DNA of 64,000 nucleotides from Batkoa obscura (Eukaryota > Entomophthoromycota > Entomophthoromycetes > Entomophthorales > Batkoaceae), in NCBI GenBank assembly GCA_030770535.1, contig JASVEC010000068.1, positions 44,739-108,738 of the forward strand, written 5' to 3'. How positions within the stretch are numbered: position 1 is the stretch's first letter; every line of letters starts with the position of its first letter. The notes below the pieces were generated by a model. That model was not told where the DNA came from. It saw only the letters and a program-made list of their open reading frames with translations, and made no database searches. Shown one piece after another: positions 1 through 10,948 of the stretch. A program made the position numbers and the translations under genes.

Positions 1-351
1 TAATTTTAAGGATAGATTTTTGTTAGTTATTTGCAGAACTTTCATTTTACCTTTTTAGCGTATTTCAGCTTCTCAGTCATATGGACCACCTAAAAAACCC
101 CTTTGGGTCTTTTCTTTTCATTAGAGAAACCAGTCCCTTCAGCCTACCCCATGTTTATTGAATAGCATATTCCTTGGGAGACCGATTTCGATTTTTCAAA
201 AGTTAGGTTAGACAAAAGTCGTAAAGGTAGATATACTTTATCTTTATGGTAAGACACCCCCTTTATCTAATCATTTTTTATTATAAACTTTGTTTATCAC
301 TTGAGAGTTGTCTCCTGAAGAAATTTAAAAATATGATACATTTTAAACAAT

Positions 352-386
352 GGGGATGTATTTTTGTGTTTAAGAATTTTACTTAA
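352..386 (-). repeat. end fragment of dispersed ~100 bp TIR element
   Basis: The sequence starts GGGGATGTATTTTTGTG and runs through TTTAAGAATTTTAC. This matches one terminal third of the dispersed element, after which similarity stops. No second end is present. Confidence 0.6.
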
Positions 387-568
387 ATTTATAACATGGA
401 TTTTTGATATGGTCTGAAGTTAGTATTTTCAAATACATGTTCAATTTCTGCTATAAGGTTACAAACTCAACCAATGTTTTTATTAAAATTAATAGTAAAG
501 TTCAATAGATTAAAAACGCTTATTTATCTGCAAAAAAATTCAATTCTGTTTTATTATTAATCTTAATA

Positions 569-669
569 TGGGGACATCTTTTATAGTTTTATCACTTTTT
601 CCATTTTTTGAACCCCGTTTGGGCGGAAAAACTGTTAGTGAAATTCTTAAATAAAAAAATTTATCTCCA
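569..669 (+). mobile_element. MITE-like ~100 bp element, copy 1
   Basis: The ends are TGGGGACAT and a degenerate TCTCCA. The interior has CACTTTTTCCATTTTTTGA, GGGCGGAAAAACTGTTAG and ATTCTTAAATAAAAAA, matching other copies. The left flank is TA, but the right flank is TG, so the target duplication is no longer intact. Confidence 0.8.
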
Positions 670-1031
670 TGTAGATAACTCAATTAGATAAGCTTATAAA
701 ATACATCCTTACTTTGTAATATTAGAAATATGTTAAACCTCATATGAAATATTTTCAGTAAATTTAAATTTCATAAAAAAATATCGACCTAAATAGCTTA
801 TATTGGGACTATAATAGAATATTTAATAAAAGATTGTAGAATAAGTTAAATGTTTGTTTGTTAAACTATTTAGTTAAAGATGATATATTCATTTTCTAAA
901 TTAAAGGTTTTATGCTTTAAGAAATTTATAAAAAAAATTCTCTTTGAAACCAGTACTTTATATAATATAAAATCACATATAGTTTATTAGTGTTTTTGAA
1001 TAGTCAATAAAATTAGTTGATATTTGAAAGA

Positions 1032-1649
1032 TTAGTAGCTACTATATACTTGATTTTGAGAATATTGATTTGTTGTATATCCAGGACCTAATGATAGTGA
1101 CCCACCAATAGTTACCGTAGTGGATATAGGTGTACCAGCAATACCAACACCTTGAGAAACACCACCTGCTACAGCAATACCCTGTTGATCATTAGCTGAA
1201 ATTGCGCCGCCATAAGAATTCGATAATCCTATCGTATTTAAGATCATATTACCATTAGAAGCTCCACCACCTGTAGCAAAGCCATTGGGAGATTGGGATT
1301 GGAAGCTAGAACTAGTAGAGTAATTTGAACCTTGAGATACAGAGCCATAATTTGAGCCTCCATTCCCATTAGCATTGTAACTTACGCCAGAACTTGCCAC
1401 TGGGGTCGTTCCTGGAGGATAAGTACTTCCTTGAATTGCTGTACTTCCGTTCGTTTCATTAGTGCCTGTAAATGCACTGCTTCCAAACGAAGCACCAGGC
1501 CCATTCGCTTGACCAGTTGCGCTTCCTGTGCTAGTTGACTGTCCGTTAGTACTTCCAGTTAACGCACCTATCAAACCTCTTTTCTCTAGTATTGGAGCGG
1601 CATTTATCGAGGTGATTACTACCGTTAATAGCAAAGATGGTAATCTCAT
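1032..1649 (-). CDS. secreted Gly/Ser/Asn-rich protein with Kex2-type site
   Basis: This is a 205-residue protein of unknown function. Residues 1-18 form a signal peptide (MRLPSLLLTVVITSINAA) followed by PILEKR, a Lys-Arg site typical of Kex2 processing. The rest is low-complexity Gly, Ser, Asn, Thr and Gln with no cysteine and no recognisable fold, ending in a Tyr/Asn/Gln-rich tail. It is intronless. The nearest similar protein is at 4741-5436, which has the same composition and is also secreted. A cell-wall or extracellular-matrix role is an inference from composition alone. No neighbour shares the strand closely enough to suggest co-regulation. Confidence 0.75.
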   Translation of the reverse strand: MRLPSLLLTVVITSINAAPILEKRGLIGALTGSTNGQSTSTGSATGQANGPGASFGSSAFTGTNETNGSTAIQGSTYPPGTTPVASSGVSYNANGNGGSNYGSVSQGSNYSTSSSFQSQSPNGFATGGGASNGNMILNTIGLSNSYGGAISANDQQGIAVAGGVSQGVGIAGTPISTTVTIGGSLSLGPGYTTNQYSQNQVYSSY

Positions 1650-4600
1650 TGATAATAAAAATATGTAAAATTAGATAATTTCTAAATTGAAGGTTTTATA
1701 GTACCAACAAAATTCAGGGGCAAAATCAGAAATTGGGGTAGTGTTATTTACTGTTAGCTTGTTCCAAGTAAGACTAGCCCACTTTTAGTTAAATTTTCCA
1801 CAGTTGTAATTAAGCTAAGAATTAAAATTAAATAAAAAATATATAAAGACCAAGTTTCAATACTACAAAGTTGTTTTAAGTTATACAATTAGTTAATAGC
1901 CAAGCACTATACTTGCTTATTAATAATAAACAGAGTTGTAAAACTAAAATGTATTCATTTTTAATTATATTGTTTCTTCTAATATTAAGAAATTATATCA
2001 ATAATAAAATGGTTAATAAAACAAATTACAAAGATAAAACTACTAAAATATTTATTTAAGTATAAATTTCCGGTCCAGTTTTATCAATGAATTTAAAAAC
2101 TCCATAATTGTCAATAAATTATATATTATGCACATTCAAATAATACAATTAGTTTATTTTGTAATAATCCAAATGTTATTTATACTTAAATATTATTGAT
2201 GTTCTTTAAACTTTTGACAATAATTTGATCTGCACCCACATTATAACTTATGGTACCTCAATGCATCAATATTTCAAATATCATAATATTGTATCAGCAC
2301 TTAAAATAAGTATCAATTCTAAAGTACCACCCTTTATTACTAATCATTTGAATTGCTTGAAGTTTAAAAATAGAACCGGTCCTACTTATTAAGTTATTTT
2401 GAATACTTGGAGCATTCCACTGCTCTAAACTAGACAGCTATTTTCAATTAGATCAGATTTCCGATAAACATAATAGTAAAGATGCTACAAGTTCTCATAA
2501 AGACTATTGATGTTAGCCTTATTTCTTCCATACTAATAGTTCAATAACTATTAGATGAGTGGTTGAAAAGGACTCCTACAACTTTTACTGAGACAATAGT
2601 ATTTTATTAGCTTAGTTGGCATATCCCATAGATTGGTATCGTCTAAGTTGAAATTTTGTACTATTATGAGGCTATGACATAAGTAATATTTAAAAAATAA
2701 CATTAGACATCGTTAATTAGTTCAAATTTCAAAAGATTTAAATATCCTCAACATTTTTTGTGAACTGGCCTTTGGATTATTCACCCTTAATGCATAAAAT
2801 CATCAGAAGATAATATGTTTACCCCTCTCCACTGTCATATCTTCCTTTTTTTCCCCTAAACTAACTTAGAAAGTAGAACACAAAGCCAATGTGTACCAAT
2901 CTGCCATTCAAAGACTGAATATCCTTGAGTTACTCTACTCCCCGTAGTTTGGTAATTTCTTCCTACCCCTCTCCCTTATGCCTTATTGATTTTATTATTT
3001 GTTTTCTATTTTGAAAGCAGCTATAAAATTGTATAATATTTCGAAAGTAATCATTTATTCTTGCTGAAGTTTGAATACTTATATAGCGTTAAATTTTAGT
3101 TTCTATTTTTAAATGTAGAGCTTTGGCACAATTAACAGTAAGATTATATCAAACAATAATTGTTTAAAAGCACTAAATAAGTCCATGTTACTTCATCTAA
3201 TCGCAAATATATTTGAGTAACCAACTTGAATTTGATTAACAAGGGTATTTGGATAGCTTGATTTTGATAACTGGATACCCTTTAGTAAATTCAGGAGTTT
3301 ATGCTACCCGACTTTTTTCTTACTGTTTCTGAGTTGTGGGATTGGTTTAAGGTTTTGAGAGCTTAATGATAGACGTGGTCCAAGGTAATGATGTAAATAG
3401 TTAAACAGACTTGATGGTTTCGGCTCGTTTGATTGATGCTTAAGATCGCTTTTAGCTCTAAGCTCTCTCTTTGTTGGCCTTCAGACAGCCAAGTGATTAA
3501 TGATTTATGAACTTTAGTGCTAAGTTTACTGTCCAAGATACTCATTGTAAAGTTAGTTAATAAAAAGTAGTTAATATAGTTTAAATCTATAAAGATTTTA
3601 GAATGAAAATAACATTAGCTTTCATCATTTTTTCATCTTATATAATAAACTAAACACAAACTTTTTCAATTATACTTGAAGGCGATAAATCAAAAAGAAC
3701 CTTATCAAATTTGAATAAGGAATTTAATGAGAAACTATAGAGAGCATAATAAACAAGTGTATCATAGATTTGATTGAAAATTCTACACAATTTAACGCAG
3801 TCAGCTCATTAACCAATACTCCTCCTCTCCCCCCCCCATTCAACTCCATCAATATTTTATTTTTTATTATTATTTTTATATTTATGCAACTATATATTTC
3901 AGTTCAGTAGGTTTGTCTTTCAAATTATTTCTTTCAGACGGCATTTCCTATATTTTTTAGATGAATCATCAAATTTTTATATAGATTTTGCATATAAAAA
4001 CATTTCTTTAGAGATATTCTATAGGTAGAATTCTATTCCAAATGCTTTCAAGTTAAATTTTCATTATGGGATTAGCATTTACTATTGTTTTAAAAAGTAT
4101 AATTTTGATTAAAAAGTCGGGGTATTATCACTTTGGTTTAATTAAACTGGACGTATAGGTTGTGGAAAGAGAGGTGAGAAGATAGATAAGAAGATACTGT
4201 CTTCAAAATTCAAATAAAAGATCTAAAATGAAGTAAGAGGTGCTTTTTTCAACTTTTTGGCAAGAATAAGAAAAATTGAACTAAAACCTGTTTTAACCTG
4301 GTTCATTTAAAGCAAAGGTAAAAATCCATAATCCTGTATATGGGGCTGTATTTTTTGTTTAAGATTTTACTAACAATCTTCTTACTCAAATAACGCTTAA
4401 AAAAATGAAAAAATAATGAAACTAAAACATTCCCATGTACTAAAAGCCCATAATCTTATAATATTAGATAAAAGCACAATATAAAATCTAATAACAAGGT
4501 GATGTTTAAAATTATTTTCAAAAGCTGATAGTCTAGAATCTAATTCTGGAAATTAATAAACTTTAATTAAAATAACAATATGCATAACTAAATCAATAAG

Positions 4601-4740
4601 ATTTAAAGAAAGTTTAATAGACAATTTAAATATAAAATGAATGTGATATAATAATAAAAATAAAGCGTATAGGATTTGTAAGTAAAAGTGTCTCGGTATA
4701 TTAAGGTAAATCATAATGGTTTGACCTTACCAATTATGTT
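1650..4740. other. 3.1 kb gene-poor stretch
   Basis: AT-rich DNA without a supportable gene. The only longer open frame (3363-3545, minus, 60 codons) has no signal or domain. A copy of the dispersed TIR element lies at 4341-4435. Pyrimidine-rich patches occur near 2820-2860 and 3830. Confidence 0.6.
4341..4435 (-). mobile_element. MITE-like ~100 bp element, copy 2
   Basis: The left tip is TGGGGCTGTATTTTTTG and the right end TTCCCA. The interior has TTTAAGATTTTACTAACAA, CTCAAATAACGCTTAAAAA and AAATAATGAAACTAAAACA. Its tip has C at the variable position, the same base as the left end of the transposon at 21010. Confidence 0.85.
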
Positions 4741-5436
4741 TTATTTTGGCGCAGTAGAAACATTAGTATTTGGTATGACTGGAGTACTGACATTGGTACT
4801 AGGGATAGTGGGTTGCTGTACATTAAAATTGGATGAAGCACCAGTAACAGCGTTACCGTTGGCAATACCTGCATTATTAGAAGTAACTGAAGAAAAAATT
4901 GGAGAAACAACTCCATTGGTTGAGGAATAGGAAGCAGATGTCGATACTGAACCATCAGGTTGTCTTATAAATTCAATGCCTCCTGACATGGATCCGGCCA
5001 TCCCTAGACCGTTGTTTAAAGAAGTACCTTGTGAGGAGTTAATTCCATAAGATGATTGGTTAGGTGAAGTTGAAGAAAATTGACCTCCAGAATTGAAATT
5101 GCTTTGCCCACCTACAGTTCCAGAACTTCCAATGGTATTACTACTGGTAGTTGTGCCTGAGCCGGTAGTGATAACACCATTATTGATTGTCCCAAAACTA
5201 CTGCTAATGGAGGTAGCAGGGCCGCCAGTTGGGGGCGTGTTAAATGTACCTCCAGCAGAAAATCCTGCATTACTTCCAGTCGCCCCACCGTATAAATTAA
5301 CATTATTTTGAACATTGGTTATAGCAGAATAATCCACTGGTGCTATATCTCGAATCAATAGACGATAGGCCAATGGAATACTATAGGATAAACTAGACTG
5401 AAATCCTATGCAAAGAATTAAGAAGCGTAAGTTCAT
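4741..5436 (-). CDS. secreted Ser/Gly/Asn/Thr-rich protein
   Basis: This 231-residue protein begins MNLRFLILCIGFQSSLSYSI, a clear signal peptide. A short mixed segment (to about residue 45) is followed by Gly/Ser/Thr/Asn-rich low-complexity sequence. The C-terminus carries repeated S/P-T-N-V-S-T units (IPSTNVST, IPNTNVST). There is no cysteine in the mature part and no catalytic motif. It resembles the protein at 1032-1649 in composition rather than in alignable sequence. The gene is intronless. Function is unknown; an extracellular or wall role is inferred. Confidence 0.75.
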   Translation of the reverse strand: MNLRFLILCIGFQSSLSYSIPLAYRLLIRDIAPVDYSAITNVQNNVNLYGGATGSNAGFSAGGTFNTPPTGGPATSISSSFGTINNGVITTGSGTTTSSNTIGSSGTVGGQSNFNSGGQFSSTSPNQSSYGINSSQGTSLNNGLGMAGSMSGGIEFIRQPDGSVSTSASYSSTNGVVSPIFSSVTSNNAGIANGNAVTGASSNFNVQQPTIPSTNVSTPVIPNTNVSTAPK

Positions 5437-7148
5437 ACTTTTAAAAATATTAATGAAATATATAAAGACAAGAAAGAATTAATGGTATATTGGATTTAAA
5501 TTTTATTTTTATTTTAAGGTTTAAGGTTTAGGGTTTAGGGTTTAAATACTTCACACCAAATTTTAAATTGTTTCTTTTTAGATTTTATTGGGAGCATTCT
5601 TAGCTCAATTAGCCGCACCACTCAGCAAATTTTTGAAAAACTGCCCAATTTTTATCACCCCGAAACCCCCCTATTTAGTCATTTTTTTAAGCTAAAAGGT
5701 TGGTAGCTAAAAAAATCTAAGTGAAGAAAGATAAGTTTGAAAAATTCTATTTTTTGATTTTAAAACATTATGGTTTAAAGTTAACTACTTTCCTGCCCCT
5801 CAATAATATGATTTAATCCCAAGATAATACATTTAATATATAATAACTCTTTATATGAACTGATTAAATACTGGGGTATATAAACCCATATGTACTATGA
5901 CAACCGCAAGCAATGGGTAGGCTAGTTAAGTATCAAGTTCAAAAAACATACTATGATAAATAGATAAATCAAAGTATCGAAAAGTTCTATAACAAAAGTT
6001 AAATTGGCTTGTAGTTTTATCAGTAGATAAAAATAGGTCAAAGAGTTATTAATAACCATAGCTCCAGATATAAAAGGTTATCTAATTTTTTTATATAAAA
6101 ATAAATTTTATTTGTTATGCTTCCTTTAAAGCATCACTATTGTGTGTTAGCCTAGGTTAAAGCTTTCAGTAAGGTATTATTCTCGCTTTAATTATCAATA
6201 GATTTATTATTGATTATCAATGTATTAAATAAGAAAATCTTGTTCTCAAAACTCATGTATACACCATGTATTTTAGATCAATTCTGAGCATTTAAAAAAA
6301 ACAAATCTTAAATAAAGCCAATTTCAAAATAAAACCATCCCCACTCTTAGATTACTTCTAATTTACGATTTCACCCTTTTATTTAATTTATTTACATTAT
6401 GTAGACTATAATTTATATTGTTATCTATTAGCGAAACAAGTTTTAAGTTGTAGTCAAGAATAATTGACAATGTAAAAAAATTTAAAAAGAAAATTTGATA
6501 TTTGGTCTTGAACTCAGTTTAGAATTGAGTAAGCCCATCTCCTCAAAATAATACCCTCTTTTTGACCAAAAAACTTAGGTTCAAATCACTTATTAAAATA
6601 CAACCATTCCATTTCTATTGTAACCTGATTAGTTCTATAATTAAGAATATATCCTACTTAAATCAGTATAACGACTAAAGATCAGGATCAAAAAGCTAAG
6701 CAGGCAAACAACTAGCTTTAGAATGAAATACAAATTAAATCGAGACAAAATTTTAATAGTTGTAAGTTCTCCTTATTTTTTATTTAGGTGGCTATTACTT
6801 AAAAATTCTGTCTCAATAAAATTTCAAAAACTCTACTGCAATAGATTAAGAAAACCAGGTATTAAATATTTTATATCTAAATTCTATTAAAATTGTAAAG
6901 TTTCAATATAAAATATATTTTTGAAATCTTTAACAAGAAAAATCTAATGAAATTTAATCAACTTTGATTTAGGAAAGGATACCAATATTCTGGTTATACC
7001 ACTTGTCGTTTCAATCTTAATATTATAAAGTAAAAGAGTTGATTAAGTTTATCAGTTGTACATTTACTACTTTACAAAGCTAGTTAAAGTTGAATTTTTA
7101 GTATTGAAATGGCTAAAACTTTTAAATTTATAAATAACTGGTTAAATA
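5437..7148. other. 1.7 kb gene-poor stretch
   Basis: No gene is supportable. It holds a short telomere-like array (5513-5540) upstream of the secreted-protein gene and otherwise AT-rich DNA up to the edge of the inverted duplication at 7149. Confidence 0.6.
5513..5540 (+). repeat. interstitial telomere-like TTTAGGG array
   Basis: Four consecutive heptamers are visible: two TTTAAGG followed by two TTTAGGG, then TTTAAA. The 7-bp period is exact. It lies about 80 bp upstream of the start of the minus-strand secreted-protein gene. Confidence 0.8.
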
Positions 7149-7206
7149 TGAATTATGATTTTATTATTAGAGTATGTGAAATATTAAAGTAATAATTTTA
7201 AGTCTC

Positions 7207-8082
7207 TTAAAGATCTAAACCTAGACCAAGACCAAGGCCTAAACCGATACCCCCATTAGAATTGGATGCACCAACACCAGTAGCACCGTTAGAGCTTGCG
7301 CCTATCCCAGTGGCCCCAGAACTATAGTCGTTATTATAATTATTATTATAGTCATTATTGTAATTATTATTATAGTCATTATTGTAATTATTATTATAGT
7401 CATTATTGTAATTATTATTATAGTCATTATTGTAATTATTATTATAGCCATTATTGTAATTATTATTATAATTGTTATTGTTATTATGTCCATAATCGTA
7501 ATTACTATTATAATTGTTAGATCCTAATTCATAATTTGACCCATATCCTTTATTATAATTATTGGAATATCCATTGTTATAGTTGTTAGAGTATCCAGCA
7601 TTGTAATTATTACCAGAATATCCGTTGTTGTAATTATTACTAGAATACCCAGTATTGTAGTTGTTTCCAGAATAACCGGTATTATAGCTGTTACCAGAGT
7701 ATCCATTGTTGTAGTTATTACCAGAGTATCCATTGTTGTAGTTATTACCAGAGTACCCATTGTTGTAGTTATTACCAGAATACCCAGTATTATAATTATA
7801 ATTACCATTATTATTATTAGAATAGTCATTATTATACCCAGTTCCATAACTGTTATTATTGTTATTGTTGTTATAGCTAGTATTGTAACTATCGCCATAG
7901 GCATTATTATTGCTATTCGAGTAATCATTTATTTTACCAGTATTGTAAGCATTAGAATAATCGGTAGTTTGATAAGAAGGAGTAGTTACAGCATAGTCAT
8001 CATTAGGAATAGGAGTGGGAATGGAAATAACAGAAGGGATTAAAGAGGACACTATGATACTAATTACAGTAGTAGATTTCAT
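7207..8082 (-). CDS. secreted Asn/Tyr/Gly-rich repeat protein, copy A
   Basis: The protein has 291 residues. Residues 1-20 (MKSTTVISIIVSSLIPSVIS) are a signal peptide followed by IPTPIPNDDY. The body is made of NNYNNGYSG-like 9-residue units (about residues 100-170), then NNNYNNDY 8-residue units (about 215-255), and ends with a GLGLGLGLDL tail. It has no cysteine or charged core. The Asn/Tyr/Gly composition is prion- or adhesin-like, but function is unknown. Copy B at 20066-20917 is nearly identical and lacks one 8-residue unit. Highly biased codon tracts (AAT/AAC/TAT) make the region a coding minisatellite. Confidence 0.8.
   Translation of the reverse strand: MKSTTVISIIVSSLIPSVISIPTPIPNDDYAVTTPSYQTTDYSNAYNTGKINDYSNSNNNAYGDSYNTSYNNNNNNNSYGTGYNNDYSNNNNGNYNYNTGYSGNNYNNGYSGNNYNNGYSGNNYNNGYSGNSYNTGYSGNNYNTGYSSNNYNNGYSGNNYNAGYSNNYNNGYSNNYNKGYGSNYELGSNNYNSNYDYGHNNNNNYNNNYNNGYNNNYNNDYNNNYNNDYNNNYNNDYNNNYNNDYNNNYNNDYSSGATGIGASSNGATGVGASNSNGGIGLGLGLGLGLDL
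7320..7480. repeat. coding 24-bp minisatellite
   Basis: Tandem 24-bp units encode NNNYNNDY in copy A. This arm has one unit more than the arm at 20690-20805 (five NDY units against four), which accounts for the whole 24-bp difference between the arms. Confidence 0.9.
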
Positions 8083-8732
8083 TTTTAATTGTTGAATTTA
8101 ATATTTTGGTTGTATTTAATTTATTTTTAACTTAATCACTTAATTTATATTTTATTCCATTTTTACACTCCACTTGGAAAAATGAGTTTGTTTTTTCAAT
8201 CTCGAGCTAAATTAGTAAAAAAACCGTTATAAAATTAGCTTATTTTCAGCTTCATATTCTCCAATATCCGTAATAAAATAGCATTTCGATTTTAGTTTTA
8301 TTGCTATTATTATAATGTATTTTATTTTTATTTGTGTATATTAAAGTTTAGTCCATCTTTGATTCTTTTTTTGGAAACTAACAGCACTAGTTTTTAAATT
8401 TACCCCATTTAATTAATTATTTAATTGAAAAAAGAATCAAAAAGGAATACAAACATAAAAGTATGATTTATAGTAATGTGCAAGCTATGAAATATTTATA
8501 AATTTAATATGAACGTGTTTTATTTGAATAATATTGTGAATATGACTAATGATGTTTTATGTTTTAAGCCTTTATGGTTAATATTTCACTATACGAAGAA
8601 ACCGTATATTAAAAGTACTTTTATTTTTATTTTAACAAAAATAGTATTAGTTGTTAGAGAATCGAATAGAATTGATTTTCAATACCAAATTTATATGAAG
8701 TTGAGAAAAATAAAATTGAAAGGAATTATTAT

Positions 8733-8805
8733 TGGAGAACCCGGGCATCGATCCCGGTGCCTCTCGCATGCTAAGCGAGCGCTCTACCATCTGAGCTAGT
8801 TCCCC
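8733..8805 (-). tRNA. tRNA-Ala (AGC)
   Basis: This is a 73-nt cloverleaf: acceptor GGGGAAC/GTTCTCC with the G3:U70 pair that specifies alanine, D stem GCTC/GAGC, anticodon stem CTCGC/GCGAG with loop TTAGCAT (anticodon AGC), T stem CCGGG/CCCGG with loop ATCGATG, and discriminator A. No intron is present. A run of Ts follows within about 25 nt. One of four identical copies. Confidence 0.97.
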
Positions 8806-9551
8806 CTTCTATGCAACTTGAAATATATTTTAGGAAAAAATATTTAAATAGCTCACAATTTTTTGACTTTAAGATAAAGCTTTAGCATTTACTGTTGAAA
8901 TAAAACGAAGGTTTATAAAAGTCTGTTAAAAAAATGAGATATTAAAATTTCTTATTTACAAATATATATGGCTGCATTGAAAGCAAAGCATAAAGATTTA
9001 TCGGTAAATGAGAATTTTAATTTTACTACAGTCTTGATAATGATGTTTTTTTGGCTTCATTACTTTTTACATTTTTTAAGTGCTATTGAGGGGAAAAATT
9101 GTTAGTAAAATTCTTAAATACGAAAATACATCCCTAATAGTAATTAATTTAAAGAACGGATCTATGATTAATGTTTAATTTAGATGGTTTCTAATATAAA
9201 ATTATATATTTTGGATCCTTATTTAAGAGCATGCTTAAATAAACTGTACTTATAAAAAAATTTTAATCTTAATTTTTAACAATTTGAAATAGTAGGCTTG
9301 CTGTATGATATCATCTAATATAACAAAAACTGTACTATCTAATATTATTTTAAATTTTATAATTTATTTCGATCAAGTTTCAACTTACAAAAAAATAAAA
9401 TTAGAGTGCTATTAAATGTGCTGTTATTAAAAGTCGTCCACTTTAATTTTATATACCATTTAAAGTAAATTCAGTTTCTATATCTTATTTTTTATATTAA
9501 TAATATTAAATGTCTTAATGAATCTATTTAATATCAATTGCTGTTTGTAAT
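8806..9551. other. intergenic stretch with TIR element
   Basis: No gene is seen. It lies between the inverted-duplication arm and the HSP20 duplication and contains a degenerate TIR-element copy. Confidence 0.6.
9038..9136 (+). mobile_element. MITE-like element, degenerate copy 3
   Basis: Core motifs GATGTTTTTTTGGCTTCATT, TTTTTAAGTGCTATT, GAAAAATTGTTAGTAAAATT and AATACATCCC match the family in order. The first tip is degraded and no TA duplication remains. Confidence 0.75.
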
Positions 9552-9616
9552 ATAAAGTTGGCATTACAAATTGACAAAATAAATTTCTAAATTTGGACTT
9601 AACATTGTAAATAATA

Positions 9617-9631
9617 TCGAAATTTCTAGAT
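9617..9631 (+). promoter_or_regulatory. heat-shock element upstream of HSP20
   Basis: The sequence cGAAatTTCtaGAt contains two inverted nGAAn units followed by most of a third, which fits the HSF binding site. It lies about 150 bp upstream of the start codon. A TATAAAG box follows at 9697. Confidence 0.7.
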
Positions 9632-9771
9632 AGTTACTTAAAAATTTAGGTGAATATACTAAAACCTAGAAAAGTTGATAATAGTTTAAAAAAAGGTATA
9701 AAGCCAGAAGATAAAGATAATATTTAAATTAAATTAGATATCAAATTGAACACTAAACCAGATACTAAAAA

Positions 9772-10389
9772 ATGTTTACAACTTTAAATAACAATCCATT
9801 TGCTCATTATCCTAAAGAATTCCATCCTTTTATATTTACTCCAGATCATTACATCCCCTTTAATCATAAAAAGAATACAACGTCAACTACTCAAGAAAAT
9901 AACACTGAAAAACAATTGACAAATGATAATAACAAAATTCCACTCACTAATGCTGCTAAATCTCAAGAGGATAAGTATCCATACGTTGATATGACAGAAT
10001 ATTCCAATTATTATACTATAGAAGCTGAATTACCTGGATTTAAAAAAGAAGACATTGAAATTTCATTTGATAATGTCGACAATATAATTACTTTAAAGGG
10101 GGAATATACTTATCGACCAAAGAAGCATGAAAATATCGTTATAATGGAAGAAGCAGATGAAACAAATGAGGATGACAATGTTTCTGTGAGTACATCAAGT
10201 GTTAATGATGATGGAAAGCATTTACTTATAGAAAGAAAGCTAAAGAAGAGCTTTAAGAGGAGTTTTAAAGTTAAACACGATATTTTAGCTGAAGAAATCC
10301 AAGCAGATCTAACTGATGGGGTGTTGAATTTAATAATTCCAAAGCGTTTTAAGAAAGAAAATAAGAAAATAAGAATACCCATTCAATAA
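9772..10389 (+). CDS. small heat-shock protein HSP20, copy 1
   Basis: This 205-residue alpha-crystallin family chaperone would hold unfolding proteins in an ATP-independent way. The N-terminal arm is about 65 residues. The alpha-crystallin domain starts near YVDMTEYSNYYTIEAELPGF, contains the GVLNLIIPK strand, and ends in a RIPIQ tail of the I-x-I type used in oligomerisation. An acidic, Ser-rich insertion of about 25 residues (EEADETNEDDN) splits the middle of the domain, longer than in a minimal HSP20. A heat-shock element and TATA box lie upstream. Copy 2 at 15710 differs at four residues (I/V, P/S, M/V, V/A), all from single transitions. Confidence 0.93.
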   Translation: MFTTLNNNPFAHYPKEFHPFIFTPDHYIPFNHKKNTTSTTQENNTEKQLTNDNNKIPLTNAAKSQEDKYPYVDMTEYSNYYTIEAELPGFKKEDIEISFDNVDNIITLKGEYTYRPKKHENIVIMEEADETNEDDNVSVSTSSVNDDGKHLLIERKLKKSFKRSFKVKHDILAEEIQADLTDGVLNLIIPKRFKKENKKIRIPIQ

Positions 10390-10483
10390 GTTTTGTATAA
10401 TTATTCTCTCTAATGTAAATCATTATTATTTTAAATAAAAATAATTCATTTAATATTTTGAACACTTTAAAGGAAAATCTAAA

Positions 10484-10569
10484 TTGTGATGTTTGACTTC
10501 ATTTTTCCATCTTTTAAGCGTTATTTGAGCAGAAAATTGTAAAATCCTAAACACAAAAATACATCCCTA
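10484..10569 (+). mobile_element. MITE-like element, degenerate copy 4
   Basis: It carries GATGTTTGACTTCATTTTTCC, TTTTAAGCGTTATTTGAGC, GAAAATTGTAAAATCC and AAAAATACATCCC in family order, with short internal losses. It is present beside HSP20 copy 1 but not copy 2. Confidence 0.75.
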
Positions 10570-10896
10570 AATGTAATTATCATGGCTCTATAGTAAGCTA
10601 ACTAATAAAAAGGCAAAAAACTTAAATTTAGTAATTCTGATTTGTTATAACTCAATAAAACTCTTTTTTTGCGCTAGGACTGAGATAAAAATTAGTTAAG
10701 AATAGTTGAAGCCCCAGAGTTTGATGATTTTTGTGTGAGCTAATCATTACTAGAACAAAGTTATAGTTAAAATAAAACTAATTTCAACTTTGATCAAAAT
10801 TAATGTAATTATTAAGTTTATGCTACAAAGTCTTATCAAACAAAACGTATCTTCAATAAATAAAATAATTTATAGATTTTTATAATATTTATAATT

Positions 10897-10948
10897 TGTG
10901 GATGTATTTTTTTGTTTAAGAATTTTGCTAGTAAAAAAAGACATCTTT
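10897..10948 (-). mobile_element. MITE-like element, internal-deletion copy
   Basis: The end TGTGGATGTATTTTTTTG and TTTAAGAATTTTGCTAGT is joined directly to AAAAAAAGACATC. Both ends remain with the middle removed, giving a ~52-bp remnant. Confidence 0.6.

Larger units (their letters stand above)
1..1031. other. gene-poor AT-rich stretch with short-element copies
   Basis: I see no supportable gene on either strand. It contains one near-complete copy and one end fragment of the dispersed ~100 bp element, listed separately. Confidence 0.6.
7149..8805 (-). repeat. inverted duplication, left arm
   Basis: This 1657-bp arm is the near-identical reverse complement of 19343-20975 (1633 bp). Both arms hold the Asn/Tyr/Gly-rich secreted-protein gene, its ~650-bp upstream region and a tRNA-Ala gene. 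The 24-bp length difference equals one repeat unit in the coding minisatellite. Outside that I saw only isolated substitutions (for example near 8732). Identity ends exactly at the tRNA 5' end on one side and at TGAAT (7149) on the other. Confidence 0.95.
9552..10448 (+). repeat. HSP20 direct duplication, unit 1
   Basis: This 897-bp block is repeated in the same orientation at 15490-16386 at exactly equal length. It starts at ATAAAGTTGGC and ends at AATAATTCA, covering promoter, gene and 59 bp of 3' sequence. I count four substitutions in the coding region and one upstream (near 9677), with no gaps. Confidence 0.95.

Noticed and set aside
3363-3545. 60-codon minus-strand frame with fairly balanced composition
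   Set aside because: No signal, domain or neighbour support, and the length is near chance for this composition.
7296-7928. Ile/Thr- and Tyr-rich frames overlapping the Asn/Tyr/Gly protein
   Set aside because: These are out-of-frame readings of the same AAT/TAT minisatellite; only the frame with a signal peptide is credible.
8509-8799. 96-codon plus-strand frame, mirrored at 19349-19639 on minus
   Set aside because: It runs into the tRNA-Ala gene in antisense, lies in the intergenic part of the duplication and has no domain. Its two copies exist only because the whole segment was duplicated.
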